Shown in pieces: positions 27,343 through 35,779 of a stretch of DNA of 64,000 nt. The first letter of the stretch is position 1. Every line of letters starts with the position of its first letter. The position numbers and the translations under genes are program-made. The notes under the pieces were generated by a model that saw only the letters and a program-made list of their open reading frames with translations, was not told the origin of the DNA and did no database searches. Origin of the DNA: Kolteria novifilia (GTDB lineage: Bacteria > Planctomycetota > Planctomycetia > Kolteriales > Kolteriaceae); the NCBI GenBank assembly GCA_007748055.1, contig CP036279.1:7378001-7442000 (forward strand). The letters are read 5' to 3'.

Positions 27343-28689
27343 ATGAAGTCCATTGCCGCTCGATCCTTTCCGCTCTTGCTCGTCGTCCTCTTTTCCGCTC
27401 CCCTCGTCGGCAACGCCGAGGACCTGCGGCGGACGCCGGTTGTCCGAGCGATTGACAAGACCAAAGCCGCGATCGTCAACATCCGCACCCTTCGGACCAT
27501 CCCCGCTCGCTTCGACAGCGCGGATGCCGGTGGCCGGGTGCGAGGCCTCGGCACCGGGGTGCTCATCGACCCGCGTGGCTTCCTGGTGACGAACTTCCAC
27601 GTCGTCGAGGAAGTCGACACGATTACTGTCACCACGTCCGACAAACAAGAGTACAAGGCTCACGTTGTCGCGGACGACAGTCGCGCCGACTTGGCGCTGC
27701 TCAAGGTCGATTCGGGCCGAAGCTTTCCCTACCTGCCCCTCTGGGGTGTCGACCAGCCGATCGTCGGCGAGACCGTCATCGCCATCGGCAACCCCTACGG
27801 ACTCGACACCAGCGTGACGACGGGCATCGTCAGCGCCGTCGACCGCGAGCTCCGCTTGCCCAACGGCGAACTCTTCGAGGAACTGCTTCAAACCGACGCG
27901 AGCATCAATCCGGGCAACTCCGGCGGCCCGCTGATCAACATCAACGGCGACTTGCTGGGCATCAACGTCGCGATTCGCTCGAACGCTCAAGGGATCGGCT
28001 TCGCGATTCCGACCGACGAAGTGCGACGCATTGTCCAGAATCTGATGAACTCGACGTCCTCCTCGGTCACGAACCATGGCTTGGTCATTGAGGAGCGTCG
28101 CAACAACGGCAGCGATCGCGAGTCGAACTCCATCGTGCAGGTCCGCCATGTCGAGCCCGACAGCCCCGCGGCCAAGCTCGGTTTTCGCGAGGGCGATCAG
28201 TTGCTCACCGTCGACGGGCAACGCGTCAGCCTCAGCTTTGACGTCAATCGGATCTTCTGGAACCGCAAGTATGGCGAGAAGCTCGTCTTCAGCATTCGTC
28301 GCGGCGACACCAACCCGAAACAGATCTGGCTCACGATCACGCCTCCCAAGGGACTCAGCGACGACGAGGTTCTTTGGAGGATCTTCGGGATCAGCACGCG
28401 GAGTGTCCCGGCCTCGCGCGTCGAGGGGGTTCACGATGACCTCAACGGTGGCTTGCTCTTGCTCGACGTCGCGTCCGGTTCGGCCGCCTCGCGTTCAGGC
28501 TTCCAGCCAGGCGATATCCTCATCGGTCTTCACGACTGGGAGATGATCGAGCCGGAGAACGTTCGCTACGTGATGCAGTGGGATGAGCTTACTTCTCACC
28601 AACCGGTCAAATACCACGTCATCCGTGACGGCAAGATCGTCAGCGGTTCGATGCGTGTTCCCGCCTTCGCCCCCGACGACGAAGGCTAA
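27343..28689 (+). CDS. HtrA/Deg-type periplasmic serine protease, S1C
   Basis: The 448-residue protein has a signal peptide (SFPLLLVVLFSAPLVGNA) and a trypsin-like protease domain with the full triad: His86 in TNFHVV, Asp116 in RADLALLK and Ser193 in GNSGGPL. Two PDZ domains follow (about residues 225-340, with PAAKLGFREGDQLLTVDG, and 350-435, with ASRSGFQPGDILIGLHD). Proteins of this type degrade or refold damaged envelope proteins. The ATG is preceded by a weak binding site. The first 158-bp repeat array starts 25 nt after the stop codon. Confidence 0.93.
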   Translation: MKSIAARSFPLLLVVLFSAPLVGNAEDLRRTPVVRAIDKTKAAIVNIRTLRTIPARFDSADAGGRVRGLGTGVLIDPRGFLVTNFHVVEEVDTITVTTSDKQEYKAHVVADDSRADLALLKVDSGRSFPYLPLWGVDQPIVGETVIAIGNPYGLDTSVTTGIVSAVDRELRLPNGELFEELLQTDASINPGNSGGPLININGDLLGINVAIRSNAQGIGFAIPTDEVRRIVQNLMNSTSSSVTNHGLVIEERRNNGSDRESNSIVQVRHVEPDSPAAKLGFREGDQLLTVDGQRVSLSFDVNRIFWNRKYGEKLVFSIRRGDTNPKQIWLTITPPKGLSDDEVLWRIFGISTRSVPASRVEGVHDDLNGGLLLLDVASGSAASRSGFQPGDILIGLHDWEMIEPENVRYVMQWDELTSHQPVKYHVIRDGKIVSGSMRVPAFAPDDEG

Positions 28690-28713
28690 CAACCCGTTGA
28701 GCTATTCGCTCCC

Positions 28714-29637
28714 GGGTGGCCTCGGTTGCTTGCCAACCGAGCTGGCGAAGCCACAAGAGGCCGGGTGGCCTCGGTTGCTTGTCAACCGAGGTGGCGCAGC
28801 CACAAGAGACTCCGGAAGACGTCATCCATCGACAGCCGACGGCGTTCCGAATTCCGGGACTCGTGTTCGCGGTTCGAACCCAGATTGGCGAGCAATCTGG
28901 GCCACCCGCCACAAGAGACCGGGTGGCCTCGGTTGCTTGCCAACCGAGGTGGCGCAGCCACAAGAGACTCCGAAAGACACCATCAATCGACAGCCGACGA
29001 CGTTCCAAACTCCGGGACTCGTGTTCGCTGAGCGAACCCAGATTGGCGAGCAATCTGGGCCACCCGCCACAAAAGACCGGGTGGCCTCGGTTGCTTGCCA
29101 ACCGAGGTGGCGCAGCCACAAGAGACTCCGAAAGACACCATCAATCGACAGCCGACGACGTTCCGAACTCCGGGACTCGTGTTCGCTGAGCGAACCCAGA
29201 TTGACAAGCAATCTGGGCCACCCGCCACAAGAGACCGGGTGGCCTCGGTTGCTTGCCAACCGAGGTGGCGCAGCCACAAGAGACTCCGAAAGACACCATC
29301 AATCGACAGCCGACGACGTTCCAAACTCCGGGACTCGTGTTCGCTGAGCGAACCCAGATTGACAAGCAATCTGGGCCACCCGCCACAAGAGACCGGGTGG
29401 CCTCGGTTGCTTGCCAACCGAGGTGGCGCAGCCACAAGAGACTCCGAAAGACACCACCAATCGACAGCCGACGACGTTCCGAACTCCGGGACTCGTGTTC
29501 GCCGAGCGAACCCAGATTGGCGAGCAATCTGGGCCACCCGCCACAAGAGACCGGGTGGCCTCGGTTGCTTGCCAACCGAGGTGGCGCAGCCACAAGAGAC
29601 TCCGGAAGACACCATCCATCGACAGCCGACGGCGTTC
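28714..29637. repeat. 158-bp composite tandem repeat, array 1
   Basis: After a 49-bp leading fragment (28714) full units start at 28763, 28921, 29079, 29237 and 29395, each exactly 158 bp, with a final partial unit from 29553 to about 29637. Each unit has hairpin 1 CCTCGGTTG/CAACCGAGG (loop CTTGC or CTTGT), hairpin 2 GTTCGC/GCGAAC and hairpin 3 CCCAGATT/AATCTGGG. The unit end GGCCACCC can pair with the next unit start GGGTGGCC. Hairpin 2 has loop TGA in most units here, CGA in the last full one. The array separates the HtrA gene from the antiporter gene. Confidence 0.97.
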
Positions 29638-29775
29638 GTCTCTACGAAGACCGAAGAGCCCCCTAAATCCCCCCAGACAAGAAGTTCTCCCTTCCCCGAT
29701 TCAACGTCAACTCGACTTGTCGAGACGGCGCCCTATCCGGTAGCGTGGGCGGCACGCTTCACGAAGGGGGCTCTC

Positions 29776-31491
29776 ATGGATCAGCTCAGCAACGAGCAAC
29801 TTTCCATCATGTTCCTTAGCCTGGGCACGCTCTTGATCGTGGCCCGGATTCTGGGCGAAGCTTCCCTCTGGATCGGCCAACCGGCCGTCCTCGGCGAGAT
29901 GCTCGCGGGCGTGGTGTTGGGACCGACGATCCTGGGAACCGTCGCCCCAGGGATCTTCGACGAGCTCTTTCCCGCCAAGGGGGCCAACGCCCTCGTTCTC
30001 TCCGGACTCACCAACGTCTACATCGCCCTCTTTCTGCTCGTGACCGGGCTGGAGATGGACCTCAAGACGGTCTTCGCCCAGGGCAGGGCGGTTCTGCTCG
30101 TGGGCGCGTTGAGCATCATCTTCCCCTTCGCGATCGGGTTCGGGGTCGCTTGGACCCTGCCGACGATGATCGGGTTCGAGCCGAAGGCGAACCTGCTCAA
30201 CTTCGCCCTATTCGTCGCCACGGCGCTGTCGATCTCCTCGCTGCCGATCCTGTCGAAGACGCTGATGGACCTGAACCTCTACCGCACCAACTTCGGGGCG
30301 ATCTGCATCGCGGCGGCGGTTCTCAACGACCTCATCGGCTGGCTCCTCTTCGCGGCGATCCTGGCGATGATTCAAGGGCAGGGAACTGGTGGCGGCGTCG
30401 CGACGACGATCCTGATGACCATCGGGTTCGCGCTCGGGATGCTGACGATCGGCCGCTGGCTCTGCCACCGGATCTTGCCATGGCTTCAAGCGTACACGCA
30501 TTGGCCCGGCGGGCTCTTGGCCGCCCTCGTCGCCCTGGCGTTCTTCTGCGCGGCCCTGACCGAGTGGATCGGAGTGCACGCGATTTTCGGAGCCTTCCTG
30601 GTCGGTGTCGCGGTGGGAGACTCGCCCCACTTCAACCGCCGGACCCGCTGGATGCTCGATCAGTTCATTTCGTTCATCTTCGCGCCGGTCTTCTTTGCGA
30701 CGATCGGGCTGCGGGTCAACTTCGCCGAGAACTTCCATCTCCCGTTGGTGGTCGTCTTCTTCACGATCGCGTGTGTCGGCAAGATCGCCGGAGCTCTCCT
30801 CGGGGCGAAGCTCTCGGGGCTTGAGAACCGCGAGTCGTGGGCGGTCGCGTTCGGGCTCAACTCGCGCGGGTCGATGGAGATCATCCTCGGCTTCCTCGCG
30901 CTGCGCAACGGCTTGATCGGCGAACAACTCTTCGTCGCGTTGGTCATCACCGCGATGGGGACCTCCATCATGTGCGGGCCGTTGGTCAAAGCGCTGCTCA
31001 GCACGGACAAGTCGCTGTCACTGGCCTCCTGCATCACGGCTCATGGATTTGTCAACCCGCTCGAGGCGAACGATAGGAAGGGGGCGATCGAGGAGTTGGC
31101 CGCTCTGGTGAGTGCCGACGTCGGGATCGAGGCAAGTGTCATCGCCGAGTCGGTCTGGCGCCGCGAGCGGCAGATGGCCAGCGGCACGCAGAACTGCATC
31201 GCGCTGCCGACCGCCGGGATCGAAGGTCTGCCAAGTCCCGCGATCGCCGTCGGGATGTCGCCGACGGGAGTCGACTTCCAATCGTTCGACGGCCGGCCCG
31301 CTCAGCTCGTCGCGCTGATCCTCGTGCCCCCGAAGCACGAGGCGGACCAGCGCCGACTTGGTGGCGAGATCGCGCAGCTCTTCAAGCAATGGAAGGTCCG
31401 GCAGACGGCACTACACGCTCCCACACGCACCGAGTTTCTCGCGATCCTGAAGACCGAGGACGCGATGAAGGAGCCGTTGGGGGCCGCTTGA
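29776..31491 (+). CDS. CPA2 cation/proton antiporter with EIIA-like C-terminal domain
   Basis: The 571-residue protein has about twelve membrane helices of the monovalent cation:proton antiporter-2 type (VLGEMLAGVVLGPTILG, LTNVYIALFLLVTGLEMDL, AAAVLNDLIGWLLFAAILA, FGLNSRGSMEIILGFLAL). NDLIGW contains the transport Asp expected in this family. From about residue 425 the chain resembles a PTS EIIA (PtsN-type) domain: RERQMASGTQNCIALP, then AIAVGMSPTGVDFQSFDGRP and LVALILVPP. PtsN has IAIPH at the phosphorylated His; here the residue is Thr479, so the domain cannot be phosphorylated there and may act as a fixed regulatory domain. The ATG at 29776 has AAGGGGG 7 nt upstream. The gene and the next one are bracketed by 158-bp repeat arrays. 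Confidence 0.88.
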   Translation: MDQLSNEQLSIMFLSLGTLLIVARILGEASLWIGQPAVLGEMLAGVVLGPTILGTVAPGIFDELFPAKGANALVLSGLTNVYIALFLLVTGLEMDLKTVFAQGRAVLLVGALSIIFPFAIGFGVAWTLPTMIGFEPKANLLNFALFVATALSISSLPILSKTLMDLNLYRTNFGAICIAAAVLNDLIGWLLFAAILAMIQGQGTGGGVATTILMTIGFALGMLTIGRWLCHRILPWLQAYTHWPGGLLAALVALAFFCAALTEWIGVHAIFGAFLVGVAVGDSPHFNRRTRWMLDQFISFIFAPVFFATIGLRVNFAENFHLPLVVVFFTIACVGKIAGALLGAKLSGLENRESWAVAFGLNSRGSMEIILGFLALRNGLIGEQLFVALVITAMGTSIMCGPLVKALLSTDKSLSLASCITAHGFVNPLEANDRKGAIEELAALVSADVGIEASVIAESVWRRERQMASGTQNCIALPTAGIEGLPSPAIAVGMSPTGVDFQSFDGRPAQLVALILVPPKHEADQRRLGGEIAQLFKQWKVRQTALHAPTRTEFLAILKTEDAMKEPLGAA

Positions 31492-31513
31492 CGGCCGCTT
31501 TCTGCCGGGAGCT

Positions 31514-31543
31514 TTCCCAGCATCCGCGTCCATCGTGTATGAT
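31514..31543 (+). promoter_or_regulatory. Possible promoter of small charged-protein gene
   Basis: TTCCCA (31514-31519) and TATGAT (31538-31543) with an 18-bp spacer, 54 nt before the next start codon. The spacing and -10 resemble the candidate ahead of the HtrA gene. Support is from sequence only. Confidence 0.35.
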
Positions 31544-31597
31544 TGGAAAGGTGGTGATTCGCGAGATCTTCTCACGGAGCAACGAGGAGCGAGACCG

Positions 31598-31933
31598 ATG
31601 CTCGACGAAGCGGCCTTCGTGCTGATGGCGGAGACGGGAGAGAAACGTCAGCAAATCCAGAAGACGTTGGAAGAGTTGCAGCGTCTGAAGGAGTCGAACC
31701 CCGAGCAGGCCGCCGAGGAGATGCGCGGCGCGGATGTCTCTAAGGCGACCGCCACGGAGAGTTCTCGCGAGATCGCCGGCCAGCTTTCCGACGAGGATCT
31801 CGCCGACATTTGTGCCGCCGGGTTCCTCGCCCAGGGCCTCATCGCCGACGAAGCCAAGGGTCGCCAGGAGAAAGCGTCTCGGCAGGAAGAGGACGAGTCG
31901 ACTGGGTCTCGCCACGAGGAAGGTGGAAGCTGA
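31598..31933 (+). CDS. Small charged coiled-coil protein, unknown
   Basis: The 111-residue product has no signal peptide or membrane helix. Residues 10-45 form a likely coiled coil (ETGEKRQQIQKTLEELQRLK) and the C-terminal 25 residues are almost all charged (QEKASRQEEDESTGSRHEE). GAGGAG about 9 nt before the ATG at 31598 supports the start. It shares the stretch between the two 158-bp arrays with the antiporter gene. I do not recognise a family. Confidence 0.6.
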   Translation: MLDEAAFVLMAETGEKRQQIQKTLEELQRLKESNPEQAAEEMRGADVSKATATESSREIAGQLSDEDLADICAAGFLAQGLIADEAKGRQEKASRQEEDESTGSRHEEGGS

Positions 31934-32017
31934 CCGCGAGTAGGGCGGGTCTTGATCCACCATCGAGGTTTGGGCGTTCGCTCAAGCGAAGTTCATGAGC
32001 CGAAGAGCCGCCCCCCC

Positions 32018-32056
32018 TCTTTCCCCCCTTGGACAAGGGGAAGATAGAGGGAGGCT
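32018..32056. repeat. Dispersed CCCCCTTGGACAAGGGG element
   Basis: CCCCCCTCTTTCCCCCCTTG then GACAAGGGGAAGATAGAGGG. The core palindrome CCCCTTGGACAAGGGG and the AGAGGG flanks match the copies at 3566, 39600 and 58355. Confidence 0.85.
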
Positions 32057-32101
32057 TCACTTTTTCACAGGGGCTTCCCTTCTTCCTCCCCATCGCGCCG
32101 A

Positions 32102-33250
32102 GTGGCCTCGGTTGCTTGCCAACCGAGGTGGCGCAGCCAGAAAAGGCCGGGTGGCCTCGGTTGCTTGCCAACCGAGGTGGCGCAGCCACAAGAGACTCCG
32201 AAAGACACCATCAATCGACAGCCGACGGCGTTCCGAACTCCGGGACTCGTGTTCGCGGTGCGAACCCAGATTGACGAGCAATCTGGGCCACCCGCCAGAA
32301 AAGGCCGGGTGGCCTCGGTTGCTTGTCAACCGAGGTGGCGCAGCCACAAGAGACTCCGAAAGACACCATCAATCGACAGCCGACGACGTTCCAAACTCCG
32401 GGACTCGTGTTCGCGGTGCGAACCCAGATTGGCGAGCAATCTGGGCCACCCGCCACAAGAGGCCGGGTGGCCTCGGTTGCTTGTCAACCGAGGTGGCGCA
32501 GCCACAAGAGACTCCGAAAGACACCATCCATCGACAGCCGACGACGTTCCAAACTCCGGGACTCGTGTTCGCGGTGCGAACCCAGATTGGCGAGCAATCT
32601 GGGCCACCCGCCAGAATAGGCCGGGTGGCCTCGGTTGCTTGCCAACCGAGGTGGCGAAGCCACAAGAGACTCCGGAAGACACCATCAATCGACAGCCGAC
32701 GACGTTCCGAACTCCGGGACTCGTGTTCGCGGTGCGAACCCAGATTGACGAGCAATCTGGGCCACCCGCCAGAAAAGGCCGGGTGGCCTCGGTTGCTTGT
32801 CAACCGAGGTGGCGAAGCCACAAGAGACTCCGGAAGACGTCATCCATCGACAGCCGACGACGTTCCAAACTCCGGGACTCGTGTTCGCGGTGCGAACCCA
32901 GATTGACGAGCAATCTGGGCCACCCGCGGCGCAGCCACAAAAGGCCGGGTAGCCTCGGTTGCTTGTCAACCGAGGTGGCGAAGCCACAAGAGACTCCGGA
33001 AGACACCATCAATCGACAGCCGACGACGTTCCGAACTCCGGGACTCGTGTTCGCGGTGCGAACCCAGATTGGCGAGCAATCTGGGCCACCCGCCACAAAA
33101 GACCGGGTGGCCTCGGTTGCTTGTCAACCGAGGTGGCGAAGCCACAAGAGACTCCGGAAGACGTCATCCATCGACAGCCGACGTCGTTCCAAACTCCGGG
33201 ACTCGTGTTCGCGGTGCGAACCCAGATTGACGAGCAATCTGGGCCACCCT
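32102..33250. repeat. 158-bp composite tandem repeat, array 2
   Basis: After a 47-bp leading fragment, units start at 32149, 32307, 32465, 32623, 32781, 32947 and 33105. All periods are 158 bp except 32781-32947 (166 bp, with extra GGCGCAGC next to the junction). Orientation is the same as array 1. Hairpin 2 reads GTTCGC-GGT-GCGAAC in every unit, different in the loop from array 1 (mostly TGA), so each array has been homogenised on its own. The last unit ends at CCACCCTCGG. It separates the charged-protein gene from fabI. Confidence 0.97.
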
Positions 33251-33307
33251 CGGGCATAAGACATGCTTCAGTCAGCGTGGTCATGACCCCACCACCATAG
33301 TTCGGCG

Positions 33308-34078
33308 CTACAGCCCGACGATATTGTACCCACAATCGACGTGGATCGTCTCGCCGGTGACGCCGTTGGACATGTCGCTGAGCAGGTAGATGCCGGTCGA
33401 CCCGAGTTCCTTGGGATCGACGTTTCGCTTCAAGCAACTCTTCTGCGCCTGGTGCTCGCGCATCTCGTCGAAGTCGGAGATCCCGGCGGAGCTTAGCGTC
33501 CGCATCGGGCCGGCGCTCAGAGCGTTGACGCGAACGTTCTTCTCGCCCAAGTCCCACGCGAGGTAACGGACGGTGTGTTCGAGCGCCGCCTTGCAGACGC
33601 CCATGACGTTGTAGCCCGGCATGACCTTCTCGCCTCCGAAGTAGGTGAGCGTGACGATCGACCCACCGTCGGGCATGAGCGGAAGGGCCGCGCGGGTCGT
33701 CGCCAGGAGGCTGTAGGCGCTGATATCCATCGCCATGTGCCAGCCCTCGCGGCTGATCATGTAGTAAGGGTTCTGGAGTTCCTTGGTCGGGGCGTAGGCG
33801 ATCGAGTGGATGACGAAGTCGATCTTGCCGTAGATCTCCTTGGCCTTGTCGAAGAAGGCGTCGATTTCCTCATCCTTCTGCACGTCCAAGGGCATGATGA
33901 GTTTGGCGTTGTGCGGTTCGGCCAACTGGCGGACGCGCCGCTCGCTGCGCTCGCCGGGGAGATGACTGAAGCCGAGTTCCGCGCCTTCCGCGACCAGGGC
34001 CTCGCTCATCGCCCACGCGATACTCCGATCGTTGGCGACGCCCAGGACGAGACCTGTCTTGCCACTGAAAATACCCAT
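33308..34078 (-). CDS. fabI: Enoyl-ACP reductase (NADH)
   Basis: The 256-residue protein starts with the FabI-specific nucleotide site (GLVLGVANDRSIAWAMS) and carries Tyr146, Tyr156 and Lys163 at the same numbers as in E. coli FabI, inside LTYFGGEKVMPGYNVMGVCK. RVNALSAGPMRTLSSAGI and the C-terminal TGETIHVDCGYNI complete the pattern. It catalyses the last reduction in each fatty-acid elongation cycle. The gene runs leftward, converging with the repeat array 57 nt away. Confidence 0.96.
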   Translation of the reverse strand: MGIFSGKTGLVLGVANDRSIAWAMSEALVAEGAELGFSHLPGERSERRVRQLAEPHNAKLIMPLDVQKDEEIDAFFDKAKEIYGKIDFVIHSIAYAPTKELQNPYYMISREGWHMAMDISAYSLLATTRAALPLMPDGGSIVTLTYFGGEKVMPGYNVMGVCKAALEHTVRYLAWDLGEKNVRVNALSAGPMRTLSSAGISDFDEMREHQAQKSCLKRNVDPKELGSTGIYLLSDMSNGVTGETIHVDCGYNIVGL

Positions 34079-34371
34079 TTCCTCTCCATCCCTTTCCGGA
34101 CGGTCCTCTTTCCCCGCTGGGAAAGGGCCTGTTCCCTCACGGCCTTCTTTGGCTTGATCTCCAAAGGATATCTGGATCAGTCGGAAGCGACAACCATCAG
34201 CGACGCTCTGTCGGGGATCGAAGTCGCTCGGGAGTAGCCGTTGACAATGAATCGCGGGGACGGAGGATGGAGTTCCCGACGACCCCGGCAGGAGCCCGTC
34301 GGGACGTCGTTCGTGGTTGCTGGAACGGCGCGTCGGTGCGAGAAATGGGCCCGTTTTTGTTGGATTTGGTC

Positions 34372-35559
34372 ATGAATGCGGTCGTTTTCGATCAAATCGG
34401 CAAGACTTTCGACGGAAAACGGGCCGTTTTGGATCAGTTCTCGCTCGAAATCGCCCCCGGCGAGCACCTCGTCATCGTCGGACCGTCCGGCTCCGGCAAG
34501 TCGACCCTCCTCCGGCTCCTCGCCGGGTTGGAACAGCCGACCAGTGGCCGACTGCTCCTTCGTGGAAGGGACGCTGCCGGGATCCCCCCCCGCGAACGGG
34601 AGCTCGCGATGATGTTCGAGGAGCCGGCTCTCCTTCCGGGAACCTCGGTCCGCCACAATCTTCGGCTCGGGGCCAGTCTCCATGCCGGCATCAACTCGGC
34701 TCGGCTCTTCTGGGACCGCTGGAGCAACTCGAGCCAGGATCTCCGTGCGGAAAACGCGGTGATTGAACGCTCCGTCGCGGAGGCCGCCGAAACCCTTGGC
34801 TTGGAGCACCTGCTCGACCGACGAGTCGATGAACTCTCCGCGGGAGAACGTCAGCGAACCGCCCTGGGTCGCGCGATCGTCCGGGGGGCGGACTTGTTGC
34901 TTCTCGACGAGCCGACCGGGAAGCTCGATCCCCCGCGCCGGGCGGAGTTGCGCGACTATCTACGACGATTGATTGCGGACCGAGGGATGACCCTGGTTCA
35001 TGTCACTCATGACCATGCCGAAGCGATGGCGCTCGCGACGCGGCTGGCGGTGGTGGATGAGGGGCGACTCCTGCAAGTCGGGCCTCCCGAGGAGGTCTAC
35101 GACAGCCCGTCCGCTCGCTTCGTGGCGGAATTTATTGGCGATCCACCGATGAGGTTCTTTCTTGGGCGACTGGAACGCCTGGAGAACCGGTGGAATCTGA
35201 CCAGCGACGACGGAATTTTTTCACTTCAGTGGGATTGCACTGGCGACGTTCTCGGTCACTTGCCGTTAGAAGTTACGGTGGGAGTACGCCCCGAGCAGGT
35301 CCACCTTCGTACCACCGATGGAGACGTCGGCGGTCACGTCGTGCGTCGCCGCTCGCGTGGGTCGGATCTCTTGCTGGAGATCGCCGCGGGGAGCCAGCGT
35401 CTCTCGGCGATCGAGCCGCGGCACTGTCCCATTCATGTCGGGGACCATGTCGAGTTGCGCCTTGGCGCCTGGTCGGTCTTCGAGACAACGTCGGGCCGAG
35501 CCCTTTTGCATCATCGGCGTCAATTCGCCTCCATGAGCGGAAGTGCGTCTTTCAGCTAG
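34372..35559 (+). CDS. ABC transporter ATP-binding protein (MalK/PotA-like) with altered Q-loop
   Basis: The 395-residue protein has Walker A GPSGSGKST (about 37-45), Walker B LLLLDEPTGKLD, an H-loop VTHDHAEAMALA and a C-terminal TOBE-like region (VGVRPEQVHLRTTDGDVGG), the layout of the MalK/UgpC group. Two motifs depart from the family: the Q-loop reads MMFEEPALLPG where a Gln is expected at position 83, and the signature reads LSAGERQR rather than LSGGQQQR. About 35 extra residues (SARLFWDRWSNSSQDLRAEN) lie between the Q-loop and the signature. I chose the ATG at 34372 because the domain begins there; the frame is open from 34267. No permease or binding protein gene is adjacent. Confidence 0.8.
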   Translation: MNAVVFDQIGKTFDGKRAVLDQFSLEIAPGEHLVIVGPSGSGKSTLLRLLAGLEQPTSGRLLLRGRDAAGIPPRERELAMMFEEPALLPGTSVRHNLRLGASLHAGINSARLFWDRWSNSSQDLRAENAVIERSVAEAAETLGLEHLLDRRVDELSAGERQRTALGRAIVRGADLLLLDEPTGKLDPPRRAELRDYLRRLIADRGMTLVHVTHDHAEAMALATRLAVVDEGRLLQVGPPEEVYDSPSARFVAEFIGDPPMRFFLGRLERLENRWNLTSDDGIFSLQWDCTGDVLGHLPLEVTVGVRPEQVHLRTTDGDVGGHVVRRRSRGSDLLLEIAAGSQRLSAIEPRHCPIHVGDHVELRLGAWSVFETTSGRALLHHRRQFASMSGSASFS

Positions 35560-35779
35560 CCGAAGGGTTCTCTACGATAATAGGTACCCCCTTGCGAAGA
35601 GAGTCTCCGTCAGGCTCCCTCGTTCGCCGAGTCGTTCGAGCCCGACTCTCGTCCGGGCGGCCCCGTCACCGCGGGGCCGGGAACCCCGCCAGGGGCCTTG
35701 TTGCCGTGACCCGCGAAGGTGACATTTCGTGGAGGGGCAGCGCCGACGGCGCGGACCTTGGCGGAGGAGCAGGTCGAGA

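Noticed and set aside
28716-29666. Several overlapping reading frames of 100-160 codons through array 1, on both strands
   Set aside because: The 158-bp period is not a multiple of three, so the same peptide blocks recur in changing frames, and three or more frames are open at once. No ribosome binding sites or family features. They are a by-product of repeat composition.
29095-29775. Upstream extension of the antiporter into the repeat array
   Set aside because: The frame is open but the extension encodes repeat-derived peptide. ATG 29776 has a good ribosome binding site and gives the family N-terminus.
28714-33250. CRISPR-like direct repeats
   Set aside because: Units are contiguous, 158 bp long and have no unique spacers; no cas genes are present.
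32102-33259. 385-codon frame through array 2
   Set aside because: Same reason as for array 1: low-complexity frames open on both strands and peptide blocks shared between frames.
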